A stretch of DNA of 51,502 nucleotides, taken from contig CANGIF010000022.1 in the NCBI GenBank assembly GCA_947453885.1, positions 1 to 51,502 on the forward strand, given 5' to 3'. The position numbers and the translations under genes are program-made. This DNA is from Flavobacteriaceae bacterium. GTDB lineage: Bacteria; Bacteroidota; Bacteroidia; Flavobacteriales; Flavobacteriaceae. Every line of letters begins with the position of its first letter. Positions within the stretch are counted from its first letter, which is position 1. Positions 1-9,441 of the stretch are shown here, piece after piece. A model generated the notes under the pieces. It had not been told where the DNA came from, ran no database searches, and saw nothing but the letters and a program-made list of their open reading frames with translations.

Positions 1-42
1 AATTCGCTTAAACGTAGTATTTTTGGCATAGCATTTAAAGAA

Positions 43-90
43 AAACCCCGTTTTTGACTCTTTTTGGGTAATTTCGGGGTTTGTTTCTTC
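43..90. terminator. Hairpin terminator at the left edge
   Basis: Arms AAACCCCG (43-50) and CGGGGTTT (75-82) are perfectly complementary around a 24-nt loop. T-rich tracts follow on both strands, so it could end the minus-strand rluF transcript, whose stop lies about 110 bp away, or a plus-strand gene located left of the window. Direction is inferred. Confidence 0.5.
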
Positions 91-193
91 TAAAATAACA
101 ATTATTTTATTGATATACAAATAATTGAGTAATTATGAATGCGCCTAAATAAGTATATTAAAATTTATTGTTTCAAAAAATTAAATGCTTGAA

Positions 194-1006
194 TTATAAT
201 GAATTGTTCTTATTATTCGGCGTAATTTTGAAACTTTGTTTCGATTCCATTTTGTTTGACATTTGAATTTTAGGTAAACTGGCTTCTTCTGTTTTTGACG
301 AAGGTTCAATTAATTGTTGCAATTGTTCTATTTCAAATTCGGTTAGATTTCGATACCTACCTGTCGGTATATCTAAAGATACATTAATAATTCTAGTTCG
401 TTTTAAAGCCGTTACTTCATAACCAAGGTACTCGCACATTCTTCTAATTTGTCTGTTCAATCCTTGTGTTAAAATTATTTTGAAAACAAATTTACTGACT
501 TGTTCTACTTTGCATTTGCGAGTAACGGTTTCTAAAATGGGTATTCCATTTCCCATTCTCTCAATAAAACGATCTGTTATGGGTCTGTTTACTGTTACAA
601 TATATTCTTTTTCATGGTTGTTTCTAGCCCTAAGTATTTTATTTACAATATCACCATCATTAGTCAAGAAAAGTAAACCTTCGCTAGCTTTATCAAGTCT
701 ACCAATTGGATAAATTCTTTTTGGGTAGTTGATAAAATCAATAATGTTATTTCTAACGTTTAAATTTGTGGTACATTCAATACCTACGGGCTTGTTAAAA
801 GCTAGATAAAGAGATTGTTCTGTTTTTTCTCGAATTAATTTACCATCAACTCTAACTTCGTCTCTATAGGTTACTTTGGTTCCTAATTCCGATTTTAAAC
901 CATTAATGGTAACTCTACCTTCTTCAATAATTTTATCAGCTTCTCTCCTGGAACATAAACCAGTTTCACTTATAAATTTATTAAGTCGTTTTGACTGTTC
1001 CTCCAT
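194..1006 (-). CDS. rluF: 23S rRNA pseudouridine synthase, RluF-type
   Basis: The 270-residue protein belongs to the RsuA/RluB/E/F family, which isomerises uridine to pseudouridine in 23S rRNA. An S4 RNA-binding domain occupies about residues 5-60 ([18 protein letters not shown]). The catalytic domain carries the [10 protein letters not shown] signature (71-80), typical of RluF, and the GRLDKASEG motif with the predicted catalytic Asp at 105. [11 protein letters not shown] motif follows. About 40 C-terminal residues rich in Ser, Lys and Asn extend past the core and look disordered. The gene is monocistronic on the minus strand, about 100 bp downstream of kup. Family assignment is firm; the exact target uridine (U2604 in E. 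coli) is inferred. Confidence 0.9.
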   Translation of the reverse strand: MEEQSKRLNKFISETGLCSRREADKIIEEGRVTINGLKSELGTKVTYRDEVRVDGKLIREKTEQSLYLAFNKPVGIECTTNLNVRNNIIDFINYPKRIYPIGRLDKASEGLLFLTNDGDIVNKILRARNNHEKEYIVTVNRPITDRFIERMGNGIPILETVTRKCKVEQVSKFVFKIILTQGLNRQIRRMCEYLGYEVTALKRTRIINVSLDIPTGRYRNLTEFEIEQLQQLIEPSSKTEEASLPKIQMSNKMESKQSFKITPNNKNNSL

Positions 1007-1109
1007 TATAGTAATTTGAATTAGTTTTTAAATGTCAAACAAATAGGGTTAAATTTTTTAATGAGATTAATAAATTAATAACTAATTTAAATTTCATAAA
1101 AAATTGTTG

Positions 1110-3077
1110 TTAATCAATTCTTTTCATATCGATAATCTCTGGAGCATGTAATACCATTGGGAACTGTTCTATTTTTACAGAACTGCTATCCAAACCAAAT
1201 CCTTTTTCTTCTGAAAGACTAAGTTTTTTAAGAACAAAATAAGTGTTCATGACAATTTTTTCATAGAATGATAAGTCCGAATCATTAGACAAGAATTTTT
1301 CGGAAAGAACAAATTTGAAATCACCAATTATGTGATTTTTACTCAAAGATTCATACCTGCTTGTTATGTCAACTTCACCTTTACTTACCATGTCTTTCAA
1401 TACTTCTTTGAACATTAAATTAATTTTAGTAGGTTCTCTAAATCCTAAATTAAAATCAATTCGGTACAAATCATCTTGAATTATTTCGGTTACTTTATAT
1501 TCTCTTTTATAAGGTTCGTTTAAAATATTGACATGGACAAACCAATATAAATCAGCTCGTTTTGGTCTTTTCTGTAGTATAGAATACATTACTTTTTCTT
1601 CAATTTCATCTACTCTGTTAGAATTCGTCATATAAACTAAATGGGTAGCATATTTTGGAATTGAAAGATCTAAACTTAATTCAGCTAACACTTTTTTGTA
1701 ATCGTCAATTTTTACAACTTTAGTGTAATTTTTACTAATTTGTTTAGCTAAAAACCATGTTGTCATTATACCTACTAAAAGACCTGCAATAAAAAGTGTA
1801 ACGTATCCACCATCGGCAAATTTTTTAATATTGGCTGCTAAAAAGCTTAATTCAATAGCAAGGTAAATACTAATTAATGGAATTAGGAAATACCATTTTA
1901 AACGTTTCATTATCAAATAGAAATTTAGCAAAATAGTGGTCATGATCATGCATAAAATAATAGCTAAACCATAAGCATGTTCCATTTCTCCTGAATCGGT
2001 AAAATGCCAAACAACACCTACACAACCAAAAAACAACAACCAATTAATGGAAGGAATGTACAATTGTCCTTTTAAATCAGAAGGGTATTTAATTTTTACT
2101 TTTGGCCAAAAGTTCAAGCGCATTGCCTCATTTATTAAAGTAAATGAACCGCTAATAAGAGCTTGTGAAGCGATAACAGCAGCTAATGTCGCAATGATAA
2201 TACCAACAGGTTGGAACCATTTTTCCATTATTAAATAAAATGGATTTGCATTTTCGCCACCTAAACTGGATAATGTTACTCCTTCGTGCATCATAAGCCA
2301 TGCACCTTGTCCAAAATAATTAAGAACTAACGTTGTTTTTACAAAAATCCAACTAATTCGGATGTTTTTTCTGCCACAATGTCCCATATCTGAATACAAA
2401 GCTTCAGCACCCGTTGTACAAAGAAAAACAAATCCTAAAACATAAAATCCATCGGGATGTATTTTTAAAAGATTGTAGGCATAATAAGGATTTAACGCAT
2501 TAAAAACAGCTAAATTACTACTAATTTGAATAATTCCTAGTACACCTAACATTGAAAACCAAATTAACATCATTGGGGCAAAAAATTTGCCAACTAGTTT
2601 TGTTCCAAATTGTTGTATTGTAAATAGAATAAAGAGAATTGCAATTACAATTGCCTTAATATTCATTGTAGGATAAAACGTTTTTATTCCTTCAACAGCA
2701 GAAGATACAGATATGGGAGGCGTAATAATTCCATCTGCTAAAAGCGCACTTCCTCCAATAATTGCTGGAATTATAAGCCATTGTATTTTAGTTCTTTTTA
2801 CTAAAGCATACAAGGCAAATATTCCTCCTTCGCCATGATTGTCTGCTCCTAGTGTTAATACTACATATTTTAATGTGGTTTGTAATGTTAATGTCCAAAA
2901 AATACAGGATAATCCACCTAATACTATGTCTTTACTTATAGCAGTATTAAGTCCCATTATTGCTTTCATTACATACAATGGTGATGTACCAATATCACCG
3001 TAAATAATACCTAAAGTAATTAATAATCCTCCTACTGTTAATTTACTGTGAAGTGAACTGTGATTGTGAGCGCTCAT
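1110..3077 (-). CDS. kup: Kup-family potassium uptake permease
   Basis: This 655-residue KUP/HAK/KT transporter imports K+ coupled to protons at the inner membrane. The N-terminal half is a run of about 12 hydrophobic segments beginning LTVGGLLITLGIIYGDIGTSPLY, with the family signatures YGDIGTSPLY and NHGEGGIFALY. A hydrophilic cytoplasmic tail starts near residue 460 and runs to the end, as in E. coli Kup (622 aa). The start is the first ATG after a TACATTTG -7 element at 3099-3106. No potassium-responsive regulator or riboswitch is visible nearby. Confidence 0.95.
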   Translation of the reverse strand: MSAHNHSSLHSKLTVGGLLITLGIIYGDIGTSPLYVMKAIMGLNTAISKDIVLGGLSCIFWTLTLQTTLKYVVLTLGADNHGEGGIFALYALVKRTKIQWLIIPAIIGGSALLADGIITPPISVSSAVEGIKTFYPTMNIKAIVIAILFILFTIQQFGTKLVGKFFAPMMLIWFSMLGVLGIIQISSNLAVFNALNPYYAYNLLKIHPDGFYVLGFVFLCTTGAEALYSDMGHCGRKNIRISWIFVKTTLVLNYFGQGAWLMMHEGVTLSSLGGENANPFYLIMEKWFQPVGIIIATLAAVIASQALISGSFTLINEAMRLNFWPKVKIKYPSDLKGQLYIPSINWLLFFGCVGVVWHFTDSGEMEHAYGLAIILCMIMTTILLNFYLIMKRLKWYFLIPLISIYLAIELSFLAANIKKFADGGYVTLFIAGLLVGIMTTWFLAKQISKNYTKVVKIDDYKKVLAELSLDLSIPKYATHLVYMTNSNRVDEIEEKVMYSILQKRPKRADLYWFVHVNILNEPYKREYKVTEIIQDDLYRIDFNLGFREPTKINLMFKEVLKDMVSKGEVDITSRYESLSKNHIIGDFKFVLSEKFLSNDSDLSFYEKIVMNTYFVLKKLSLSEEKGFGLDSSSVKIEQFPMVLHAPEIIDMKRID

Positions 3078-3098
3078 AAATTATTTAAAAAAAGAATA

Positions 3099-3106
3099 CA
3101 AATGTA
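3099..3106 (-). promoter_or_regulatory. Predicted -7 element for kup
   Basis: On the minus strand this reads TACATTTG, a perfect match to the Bacteroidota TAnnTTTG consensus, 21 nt before the kup ATG. No clear -33 TTTG is seen. Confidence 0.5.
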
Positions 3107-3158
3107 CTATTTTTAAAGAATTTGAAAGAGTTATACCCTATTTTTTTGAATTATAATT

Positions 3159-3192
3159 AAAAAAGGCACTATTTGTAAAATAATGCCTTTTT
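3159..3192 (-). terminator. Intrinsic terminator of the 3203-4393 gene
   Basis: Arms AAAAAGGCA (3160-3168) and TGCCTTTTT (3184-3192) form a 9-bp stem with a 15-nt loop. Read on the minus strand the stem runs into TTTTTTAATT. It lies just past the stop codon at 3203. Confidence 0.7.
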
Positions 3193-3202
3193 ATATATTT
3201 TA

Positions 3203-4393
3203 TTAGCGTCCTCTGTTTGGGTTTTCTCTGCCTTGTTGTTTTGGCATTTCAGCTCTTGGTGTGTTGTTGTTTCTAGGATTTTGCATTGTTCTAGGTGTTG
3301 AAATTATTCTTGGATTGCTTGGAGAATCTGAATTTCTTGGGTTAGCATTACTCCTTGGATTTGGAAAATTTTGATTTGTAGTTCTTGGCGTATTTATTCT
3401 AGGACTTTGATCGTTAGTGTTTGTATTACCAGAAGGGGTGGCTCTTGGTGTAGGATTGGTATTTCTTGGTTCGGTACTTGCTGGATCAATTGGACCATTA
3501 GTTCTTGGCGTTGGATTAGTATTTCTTGGTGCTGAATCTAAATGGTTATTTATAGTAGAAGTACCACTAGGATTGGTATTATTTCTTGGCGTTCCTGTGT
3601 TTCCATTATTATTCCTAACATCGTTTGTTCTTGGAGCTGAAAGATCTCTTGTGTCGTTTCTTACTTTGTCAAACTCATATCGGTTTCTAACCTCATTATG
3701 TCTAACTTCAAATGAACGAGTGGGGTTTTCTCTTTCGTATCCATAGCTTCTTCGGGTATTGTATAGATTTACAGCAACAGTACTTCTTCTTTCATTTGAA
3801 TACCGGTATTGATAATTGAAATTAATTGAAGCTTCCATGTGACGTCGGTATCTAAAAATAGGGAAGGGATTCCAAGCTATGTAATAAGAAGGATAATACC
3901 CCCAATTCCATCTAGGATAGTATGGTCGGTAGTTCCTAACCCAAAAGTAGTTGTAAAAAATGGGCTGATTTATGTAAACGGGTTCGTAAATGTAATTGGC
4001 TCCATAAAAATAGGGATTACCAACAATTTGAACTTGAACATTTCTACGTTGGTTTTTTTCAATTTCAATTGTAGCAATGTCTTGGTAAACATCTTGACTT
4101 AAAACGGCTTGAATGATTATTAGATGTGTATATCCTTGAATAGATTCAATAACTCGCAAATAATCAACTTGATTGTCATTATTCAAATCTAGGTTTGAAA
4201 TTTGCAATTGTGGATCGTTTAAACGTCGTTCAAAATCTTCTAAATTTTGAGAATCACCAAAAATGGAAGCAACGGCTCTTAAGTCAAGATTATCACTAAT
4301 TTCTGAATTTGTTGCGTTGACAATTGTTCTGTCTTGAGCAAAAAGCATACTTGAAAAAAGCAGCAAAACGATACTAACAAACTTTGTTTTCAT
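3203..4393 (-). CDS. Secreted protein with Asn/Pro/Arg-rich C-terminal tail
   Basis: I do not recognise a named family. A Sec signal peptide covers residues 1-19 (MKTKFVSIVLLLFSSMLFA, cleaved before Q20). Residues about 20-130 are ordinary globular sequence containing a DLNNDNQVDYLRV stretch that resembles an Asp-rich calcium loop. Residues about 130-200 are very rich in Tyr, Trp and Phe. From about 235 to the end the protein is low complexity, with repeated PRNTNP/PRTNG-type units and almost no hydrophobic residues, so it is probably disordered and strongly basic. A cell-envelope or surface location is likely. Function is unknown. It diverges from the BNR-repeat gene at 4486 across a 92-bp region. 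Confidence 0.75.
   Translation of the reverse strand: MKTKFVSIVLLLFSSMLFAQDRTIVNATNSEISDNLDLRAVASIFGDSQNLEDFERRLNDPQLQISNLDLNNDNQVDYLRVIESIQGYTHLIIIQAVLSQDVYQDIATIEIEKNQRRNVQVQIVGNPYFYGANYIYEPVYINQPIFYNYFWVRNYRPYYPRWNWGYYPSYYIAWNPFPIFRYRRHMEASINFNYQYRYSNERRSTVAVNLYNTRRSYGYERENPTRSFEVRHNEVRNRYEFDKVRNDTRDLSAPRTNDVRNNNGNTGTPRNNTNPSGTSTINNHLDSAPRNTNPTPRTNGPIDPASTEPRNTNPTPRATPSGNTNTNDQSPRINTPRTTNQNFPNPRSNANPRNSDSPSNPRIISTPRTMQNPRNNNTPRAEMPKQQGRENPNRGR
3240..3620 (-). repeat. Degenerate minisatellite encoding Pro-Arg-Asn units
   Basis: A motif close to GGATTGGTATTTCTTGG (plus-strand view) recurs irregularly, for example near 3453, 3503 and 3568. It encodes the PRNTNP units of the C-terminal tail. 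Spacing varies, so this is a decayed rather than recent array. Confidence 0.55.
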
Positions 4394-4485
4394 GGTTACT
4401 TTATTTAAATTTTATATTATTTGAATTTCAATTATTATGCCAAGTTTAAATAGCATATATTAGCCATACAAATTTAAACAAAAAG

Positions 4486-5544
4486 ATGAACAGAAAATCA
4501 CTTTTGCTATATGTAGTATTTCTTTTAAATTGTTGGAATATAGTTTTTTGTCAGCAAAAAAAAGTGACTTTTATAACTCCAAGAATCAAAACTATTGACA
4601 CCCTTTTTAAGGGCGAATTAAGTTTAAGAGCTATTGTTATTGACAATCATAAGCTTTGGTATGCGACCACAAAAAGCAGAATCGGTTATATCGATTGGAG
4701 AACATCTGAAAAAAAAGAGTTTAAAATACCAGATAATACAAGATATGAATTCAGAAGTATTTCGCAAACTTCAAAGGCTGTTTATTTTTTATCTATTGGG
4801 AATCCGGCTAGTTTATTCCGACTGGATAAAAAAGACTTTTCTATTAAAAAAGTCTATGAAGAACAACATCCTAAAGTTTTTTACGATTGTCTTTCCTTTT
4901 GGAATCAAAAGGAAGGTATGGCAGTTGGCGATCCAATTGACAATTGTTTGTCTTTACTCATTACCCACAATGGCGGTCTGAATTGGACCAAAATGAGTTG
5001 TGATAGTTTGCCCCAAATGTTTCAAGACGAAGCTGTTTTTGCAGCAAGTAATTCTACTTTGTGCAGTTTTAAATCAAATACTTGGGTAGTAACAGGAGGT
5101 TCAAATGCAAGAGTTTTTTATTCTAAAGAAAAAGGTAAAAACTGGACAGTTTATAACACTCCAATTGCAGAAGGAACTACTATGAAAGGCATATTTTCAG
5201 TTGCTTTTTATGATGAAAACACGGGATATATAGTTGGTGGCGATTATGAAAAACCCGACCAAGATTTTAGCAATAAAGCACAAACTACTGATGGAGGTAC
5301 AACTTGGCATTTAAAAGCAAATCATTCAGGGTTTGGTTATGCATCGTGTGTACAATATGCTCCAAAAAGTAAAGGGAAAAAGCTATTAGTTGTGGGTGCC
5401 ACAGGCGTTTTCTATTCAATTGATGGAGGTAATGAATGGGAAAAACTGCTTAACGACACCACTTTTTATACTCTTCGTTTCATTGATTCAAAAACGGTAA
5501 TACTAGCGGGTAAAAATTATGTATTTAAAATGACATTAAACTAA
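4486..5544 (+). CDS. Secreted BNR-repeat (YCF48-like) beta-propeller protein
   Basis: The 352-residue protein has a signal peptide (residues 1-22, NRKSLLLYVVFLLNCWNIVF) ending before CQQ. It carries four Asp-box motifs of the S-x-D-x-G-x-x-W type: THNGGLNW near 160, SKEKGKNW near 213, TTDGGTTW near 267 and SIDGGNEW near 311. These mark blades of a beta-propeller as in sortilin/YCF48-type proteins. Asp boxes are structural and do not show enzyme activity; no sialidase catalytic Arg triad is evident. It precedes the M1 peptidase gene on the same strand with a 56-nt gap, so the two may be co-transcribed. Databases often call such proteins 'oxidoreductase', which nothing here supports. Confidence 0.8.
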   Translation: MNRKSLLLYVVFLLNCWNIVFCQQKKVTFITPRIKTIDTLFKGELSLRAIVIDNHKLWYATTKSRIGYIDWRTSEKKEFKIPDNTRYEFRSISQTSKAVYFLSIGNPASLFRLDKKDFSIKKVYEEQHPKVFYDCLSFWNQKEGMAVGDPIDNCLSLLITHNGGLNWTKMSCDSLPQMFQDEAVFAASNSTLCSFKSNTWVVTGGSNARVFYSKEKGKNWTVYNTPIAEGTTMKGIFSVAFYDENTGYIVGGDYEKPDQDFSNKAQTTDGGTTWHLKANHSGFGYASCVQYAPKSKGKKLLVVGATGVFYSIDGGNEWEKLLNDTTFYTLRFIDSKTVILAGKNYVFKMTLN

Positions 5545-5600
5545 ATGTATTCTATAAATTAGCAAACCAATAAGTGTATTCAAATTTTAATTTTAAACAA

Positions 5601-7526
5601 ATGATTCTAAAAATTCCTTCCATTGTGCTTTTTGTTGTTTGTGTTACTTTTAGTAGCTATTCGCAAGCAGTTAAGTCCAATAATCAAGAAAAATTCAATG
5701 ATTTTGGCACACCATCAAACACTAATTTTCGTTCTGCTTCGGGTTCTCAAGGGCCTAATTATTGGCAAAACAAAGCCAGTTATGACATTCAAGCGGAACT
5801 TTTCCCCAATGTTGCACAACTTAAAGGGAAAATGGTGTTGACTTATACCAATAATAGTCCAGAGCCCTTAAGTTACATTTGGATGTATGTGGAACAAAAT
5901 CGCTTTAAACCTGATTCGAGAGGAACATTGACTAGCCCTTTACGCGATCGTTTTTCTGGAGATGTTGATGGAGGAATAACTATTACTAATTTAAATGCAA
6001 AAACAGGCAAATCTGCTGGAAGTGCCAGATTTATTATTTCGGATACACGCATGCAAGTTTTTCTAAACGAACCAATTCAGCCGAATGGAGGAGTAGCTAC
6101 TATTGCTATGGATTTTGAGTTTAAAATTCCAAGGAAAGGTATGGACAGAATGGGACAATTAGCTACAAGTCAAGGAACTGTTTTTTCAATAGCGCAGTGG
6201 TATCCAAGAGTAGCTGTTTTTGATGATGTTGAGGGCTGGAACACTGAGCCGTACTTGGGTGCGGGCGAATTCTATTTAGAATACGGGACTTTTGATTACA
6301 AAATTACTGTTCCTTATGATCAGATTGTGGTTGGTTCTGGCGAATTGGTTAATCCAGCTGAAGTACTAACACCAACTCAAATCCAACGATTGGATGCTGC
6401 ATCAAAAAGCGATCAAACACAGTTTATTATTACACCAGAGGAAGTGGGTAAAACAGCAATTACACGTCCTGTAAAAACCGGAAAATTAACCTGGCATTTT
6501 AAAATTGCAAACGCAAGAGATGTCGCTTTTGCAGTTTCAACTGCTTTTATTTGGGATGCTGCCCGAATCAATGTGCCTAGTAAAAAACACACCATGGCAC
6601 AATCTGTTTATTTTGACGAAGCTAAAGGAGTAACAAAATGGAATCGTTCTACTGAATTTGTGAAAGCAAGTATTGAACATTATTCAGAAAAATGGTACGA
6701 ATATCCTTATCCTGTTGCTGTCAATGTGGCTTCAAATGTTGGCGGAATGGAATATCCTGGGGTTTCTTTTTGCGATTATAAAGAAGCAAAAGGCGGGCTT
6801 TGGGAAGTAACCGATCACGAATTTGGGCACAATTGGTTTCCTATGATTGTGGGTTCAAACGAAAGACGTTATGCTTGGATGGACGAAGGGTTCAATACTT
6901 TTATCAACCATTACAGTACGAAAGCATTTAATAAACACGAATTCAAATCGTATTTAGAAGAGGACATTACACAATGGTTAACCTCCCCAAACAGAGAAAG
7001 TATTGCTACTTATCCGGATGTTATTCAAGATTATAATTTAGGTTTTGCGGCCTATTTTAAGCCTGCTCAAGGATTGGTAATGCTGAGAGAATATATTTTA
7101 GGAAACGAGCGGTTTGATTTTGCTTTTAAAAACTACATTAAAACTTGGGCTTTCAAACACCCTCAACCTAAAGATTTTTTTAATGCAATGAACAACGCTG
7201 CGGGCGATAACTTAAACTGGTTTTGGAAAAGTTGGTTTTACGATAACGGAAACATTGATTTAGGTATTCAATCGGTTGTTGTTTCAGGAAACGATTACAC
7301 CGTTGTTTTTGAAAACAAAGGAGAAGTTCCTATGCCTGTTGTGTATGAATTGCTTTTTGAGAATGGCACTAAAGAGCGCAGAACTTTACCAGTAGAAGTT
7401 TGGTACAAACAAAACGAATGGAAAATAGAATTGAAACAATTACCGCTTTTAAAAGCCATTACTATTGATCCAGATCGGTTTTTGCCAGATGTAAACTTAC
7501 AAAACAATACTTGGCAAAATAAATAA
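5601..7526 (+). CDS. Secreted M1-family zinc metallopeptidase
   Basis: The protein (641 aa from ATG 5601) is a gluzincin aminopeptidase-like enzyme. The zinc site is complete: H406-E-F-G-H410 followed 18 residues later by E429 (NERRYAWMDEGF). The upstream substrate motif is GGMEYPG (381-387), the Bacteroidota counterpart of GAMEN. Residues 1-22 (MILKIPSIVLFVVCVTFSSYSQ) form a signal peptide, which is why ATG 5601 is preferred over a GTG at 5574 that would put nine polar residues ahead of it. It probably works in the periplasm or on the surface, degrading peptides for nutrition. No T9SS C-terminal domain is visible. A terminator follows at 7615. Confidence 0.92.
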   Translation: MILKIPSIVLFVVCVTFSSYSQAVKSNNQEKFNDFGTPSNTNFRSASGSQGPNYWQNKASYDIQAELFPNVAQLKGKMVLTYTNNSPEPLSYIWMYVEQNRFKPDSRGTLTSPLRDRFSGDVDGGITITNLNAKTGKSAGSARFIISDTRMQVFLNEPIQPNGGVATIAMDFEFKIPRKGMDRMGQLATSQGTVFSIAQWYPRVAVFDDVEGWNTEPYLGAGEFYLEYGTFDYKITVPYDQIVVGSGELVNPAEVLTPTQIQRLDAASKSDQTQFIITPEEVGKTAITRPVKTGKLTWHFKIANARDVAFAVSTAFIWDAARINVPSKKHTMAQSVYFDEAKGVTKWNRSTEFVKASIEHYSEKWYEYPYPVAVNVASNVGGMEYPGVSFCDYKEAKGGLWEVTDHEFGHNWFPMIVGSNERRYAWMDEGFNTFINHYSTKAFNKHEFKSYLEEDITQWLTSPNRESIATYPDVIQDYNLGFAAYFKPAQGLVMLREYILGNERFDFAFKNYIKTWAFKHPQPKDFFNAMNNAAGDNLNWFWKSWFYDNGNIDLGIQSVVVSGNDYTVVFENKGEVPMPVVYELLFENGTKERRTLPVEVWYKQNEWKIELKQLPLLKAITIDPDRFLPDVNLQNNTWQNK

Positions 7527-7614
7527 TGGTTTACTTATTTAGTAGCTAAAAAAGGAAAGTACAATTTATAAAAAACACGTAAGCGGAGCTACTCATTGTA
7601 GCACCGTATTTGAT

Positions 7615-7648
7615 AAAAGGAGGGCAATAGCTGTCCTTTTTTTTATTC
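7615..7648 (+). terminator. Intrinsic terminator of the M1 peptidase gene
   Basis: AAAAGGA (7615-7621) pairs with TCCTTTT (7634-7640), followed by a run of T. A second small hairpin (GCTAC/GTAGC) lies just upstream near 7588-7602. Confidence 0.6.
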
Positions 7649-7724
7649 TAAATAAAAGAAAAATTGAGACTCCATGTAACACTACTTGCTAACTTAAAAG
7701 AAATATTTTATTGACAGGTAGTAT

Positions 7725-8645
7725 TTAAAATTGGTTCAACTCTTTTTCTAAAATAATTTTTGCTTCTTGCATGTAGCGTGTTTCTTGTTTGGTTTTGGTA
7801 GGAAAAACGGGGTTCATTTCTTTTAACTTGTTTACTATTATTTTTCCTATTAGGGCGTGGGCAATGGCTTTGTCGTCGGAAGGAATGATGTACCAAGGTG
7901 CTGTTTTTGTACTAGTATGTTTTATGGCTTGTTCATAAGCTTTCTGATAGTGTTCCCAATACTTTCGTTCTTCAATATCGGAGGATGAAAATTTCCAATG
8001 TTTGTCCGGGTTGTTTATTCGTTCTAAAAAGCGTTTGCATTGTTCGACTTTGGAAAGGTGCAGAAAGAATTTTAAAATTGGTGTACCTGTTTCGCTGTTT
8101 CTTTTTTCAAAATGTTTGATTTGATTGTAGCGCATTTTCCAAAAGAGTTTGTCTATTTTTGAAAGGTTGTCGTATCCTTTTATGCGTTCAGCTAGTACTA
8201 GTTCGGGATGCACTTTTGAGATGAGCACATTTTCATAATGAGAACGGTTGAAAATGACTATTTGACCATGCTCTGGTAGTTGTATAGTATGTCGCCATAG
8301 GTAATCGTGTTCTAATTCTTGGGTGCTTGGGTGTTTAAAACTTGTGACTAAAACGCCTTGTGGATTTACTCCTTTCATTATGTTTTTTATGGTTCCGTCT
8401 TTACCTGCACTGTCCATTCCTTGAAAAATAATGAGTAAGGATTGGTTGTTTTCGGCATAGAGTTTGTTTTGAAGTTTGGAAATTTCTTCTATACTATTTG
8501 CTGCATTTTCGGCTGCAATATATTCCTTTTGAACAGCTGAAGTAACTTGTGTTTTAAAGTTTGCAAGTTTGCATTTCTTGTTATTTACTTGAATTGATTT
8601 TAAAATGGTTGTATAAATTTTGTTGCTACTTTCTGTTGCGGTCAT
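7725..8645 (-). CDS. PPK2-family polyphosphate kinase
   Basis: The 306-residue enzyme transfers phosphate between polyphosphate and nucleotides. The Walker A-like loop GMDSAGKDGT is at 76-85, and the Walker B-like FNRSHYE follows at 132-138. A lid region (DYLWRHTIQLP) sits between them, and ERKYWEHYQKAYE lies further on. Length and motif order fit single-domain PPK2 enzymes (about 230-310 aa). The subclass (ADP versus AMP phosphorylation) cannot be fixed by eye. Its ATG overlaps the upstream membrane-protein gene stop as ATGA at 8642-8645, implying translational coupling. Confidence 0.92.
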   Translation of the reverse strand: MTATESSNKIYTTILKSIQVNNKKCKLANFKTQVTSAVQKEYIAAENAANSIEEISKLQNKLYAENNQSLLIIFQGMDSAGKDGTIKNIMKGVNPQGVLVTSFKHPSTQELEHDYLWRHTIQLPEHGQIVIFNRSHYENVLISKVHPELVLAERIKGYDNLSKIDKLFWKMRYNQIKHFEKRNSETGTPILKFFLHLSKVEQCKRFLERINNPDKHWKFSSSDIEERKYWEHYQKAYEQAIKHTSTKTAPWYIIPSDDKAIAHALIGKIIVNKLKEMNPVFPTKTKQETRYMQEAKIILEKELNQF

Positions 8646-9238
8646 TTTTTAGGTACTTTTTGTTTTGCTGCTGGTTGGTACATTATTTTTAGGAGTGTGC
8701 TGGTTTGTTTTTTAACGGAATTTACAACTTGGACTTTTGTTGGTTTTTTTTCGAGGGCTAAAAAAGTGCTTATTAAAAGCATGAGAATTGCCATGATTAT
8801 TGCTATGGTTGTCAAACTAATTCCTTGCATGTATCTTTTATTGGCTTTTTGGGTGGTTGCATTGTTTTTTATGTACGAACTTTTGTTGGCTTCAATTTCG
8901 AAGAGTAAAATTTCTTTGTAGGTTTTGTTGAGCAGTTCTTTGTATTTTGTTACTGATAAGGCTTGGTCCAATGGTTTGCCTCTAAATATGCTTAGCATTA
9001 AAAGAATTGCACTAATAAACAAGGCAATTGGAACGATGGAAATGAATTGCAATATTTGGTTTGTTCCATCTAAACTGTTCAAAAAAAAAGGAATAAACAA
9101 AACAGTGAATCCAATTATGGTGCCAGCATAGGAATGTTGTTGTCGATAGGAATCGACTTGTTTTTCTATTACTTCTTTGGAGTTGACTGTAAGAAATTCA
9201 AAATGCCTAAGGTCTTCATCATTTGGTTTTGTTTCCAT
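8642..9238 (-). CDS. Three-TM membrane protein coupled to PPK2
   Basis: I do not recognise a family for this 198-residue protein. Hydrophobic segments at about 37-54, 62-85 and 139-162 predict three membrane spans. A soluble charged loop (86-138) looks partly helical. A Lys-rich C-terminal tail ends PKK. It has no signal peptide. Its stop codon overlaps the ppk2 start by four bases, so the two are made together, and a membrane partner or anchor for the polyphosphate kinase is a reasonable but untested inference. Confidence 0.7.
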   Translation of the reverse strand: METKPNDEDLRHFEFLTVNSKEVIEKQVDSYRQQHSYAGTIIGFTVLFIPFFLNSLDGTNQILQFISIVPIALFISAILLMLSIFRGKPLDQALSVTKYKELLNKTYKEILLFEIEANKSSYIKNNATTQKANKRYMQGISLTTIAIIMAILMLLISTFLALEKKPTKVQVVNSVKKQTSTLLKIMYQPAAKQKVPKK

Positions 9239-9309
9239 AATGTGGTTATTTGTTTAGTAGTTTAAATAAACAAACCAATATGCTTTTTTTGTGTTTACTC
9301 ATTAATTAA

Positions 9310-9332
9310 CCTCCAATACCGAGTAGTGGAGG
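9310..9332. other. Hairpin between DJ-1 and membrane-protein genes
   Basis: CCTCCA (9310-9315) pairs with TGGAGG (9327-9332) around an 11-nt loop. A second AT-rich inverted repeat (CTAATT/AATTAG with a TTTTTT loop) follows at about 9344-9363. Located after the DJ-1 stop and before the next minus-strand gene, these could form a terminator, although there is no clean U-tract. Confidence 0.35.
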
Positions 9333-9441
9333 CGTAAAGTTGGCTAATTGCTTTTTTAATTAGTGCTTAATTTTTTCCATTTCTAAAGTGATTCTTTTTT
9401 ATAGAAGGATTAATGGTTTGAATGGTCATGATTTCACTTTT

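Noticed and set aside
480..713. Antisense open frame opposite rluF
   Set aside because: It is a shadow of the well-supported rluF frame and carries no recognisable domain.
4486..5544. Sialidase activity for the BNR-repeat protein
   Set aside because: Asp boxes are present but they are structural; the catalytic Arg triad and Tyr/Glu pair of sialidases are not evident.
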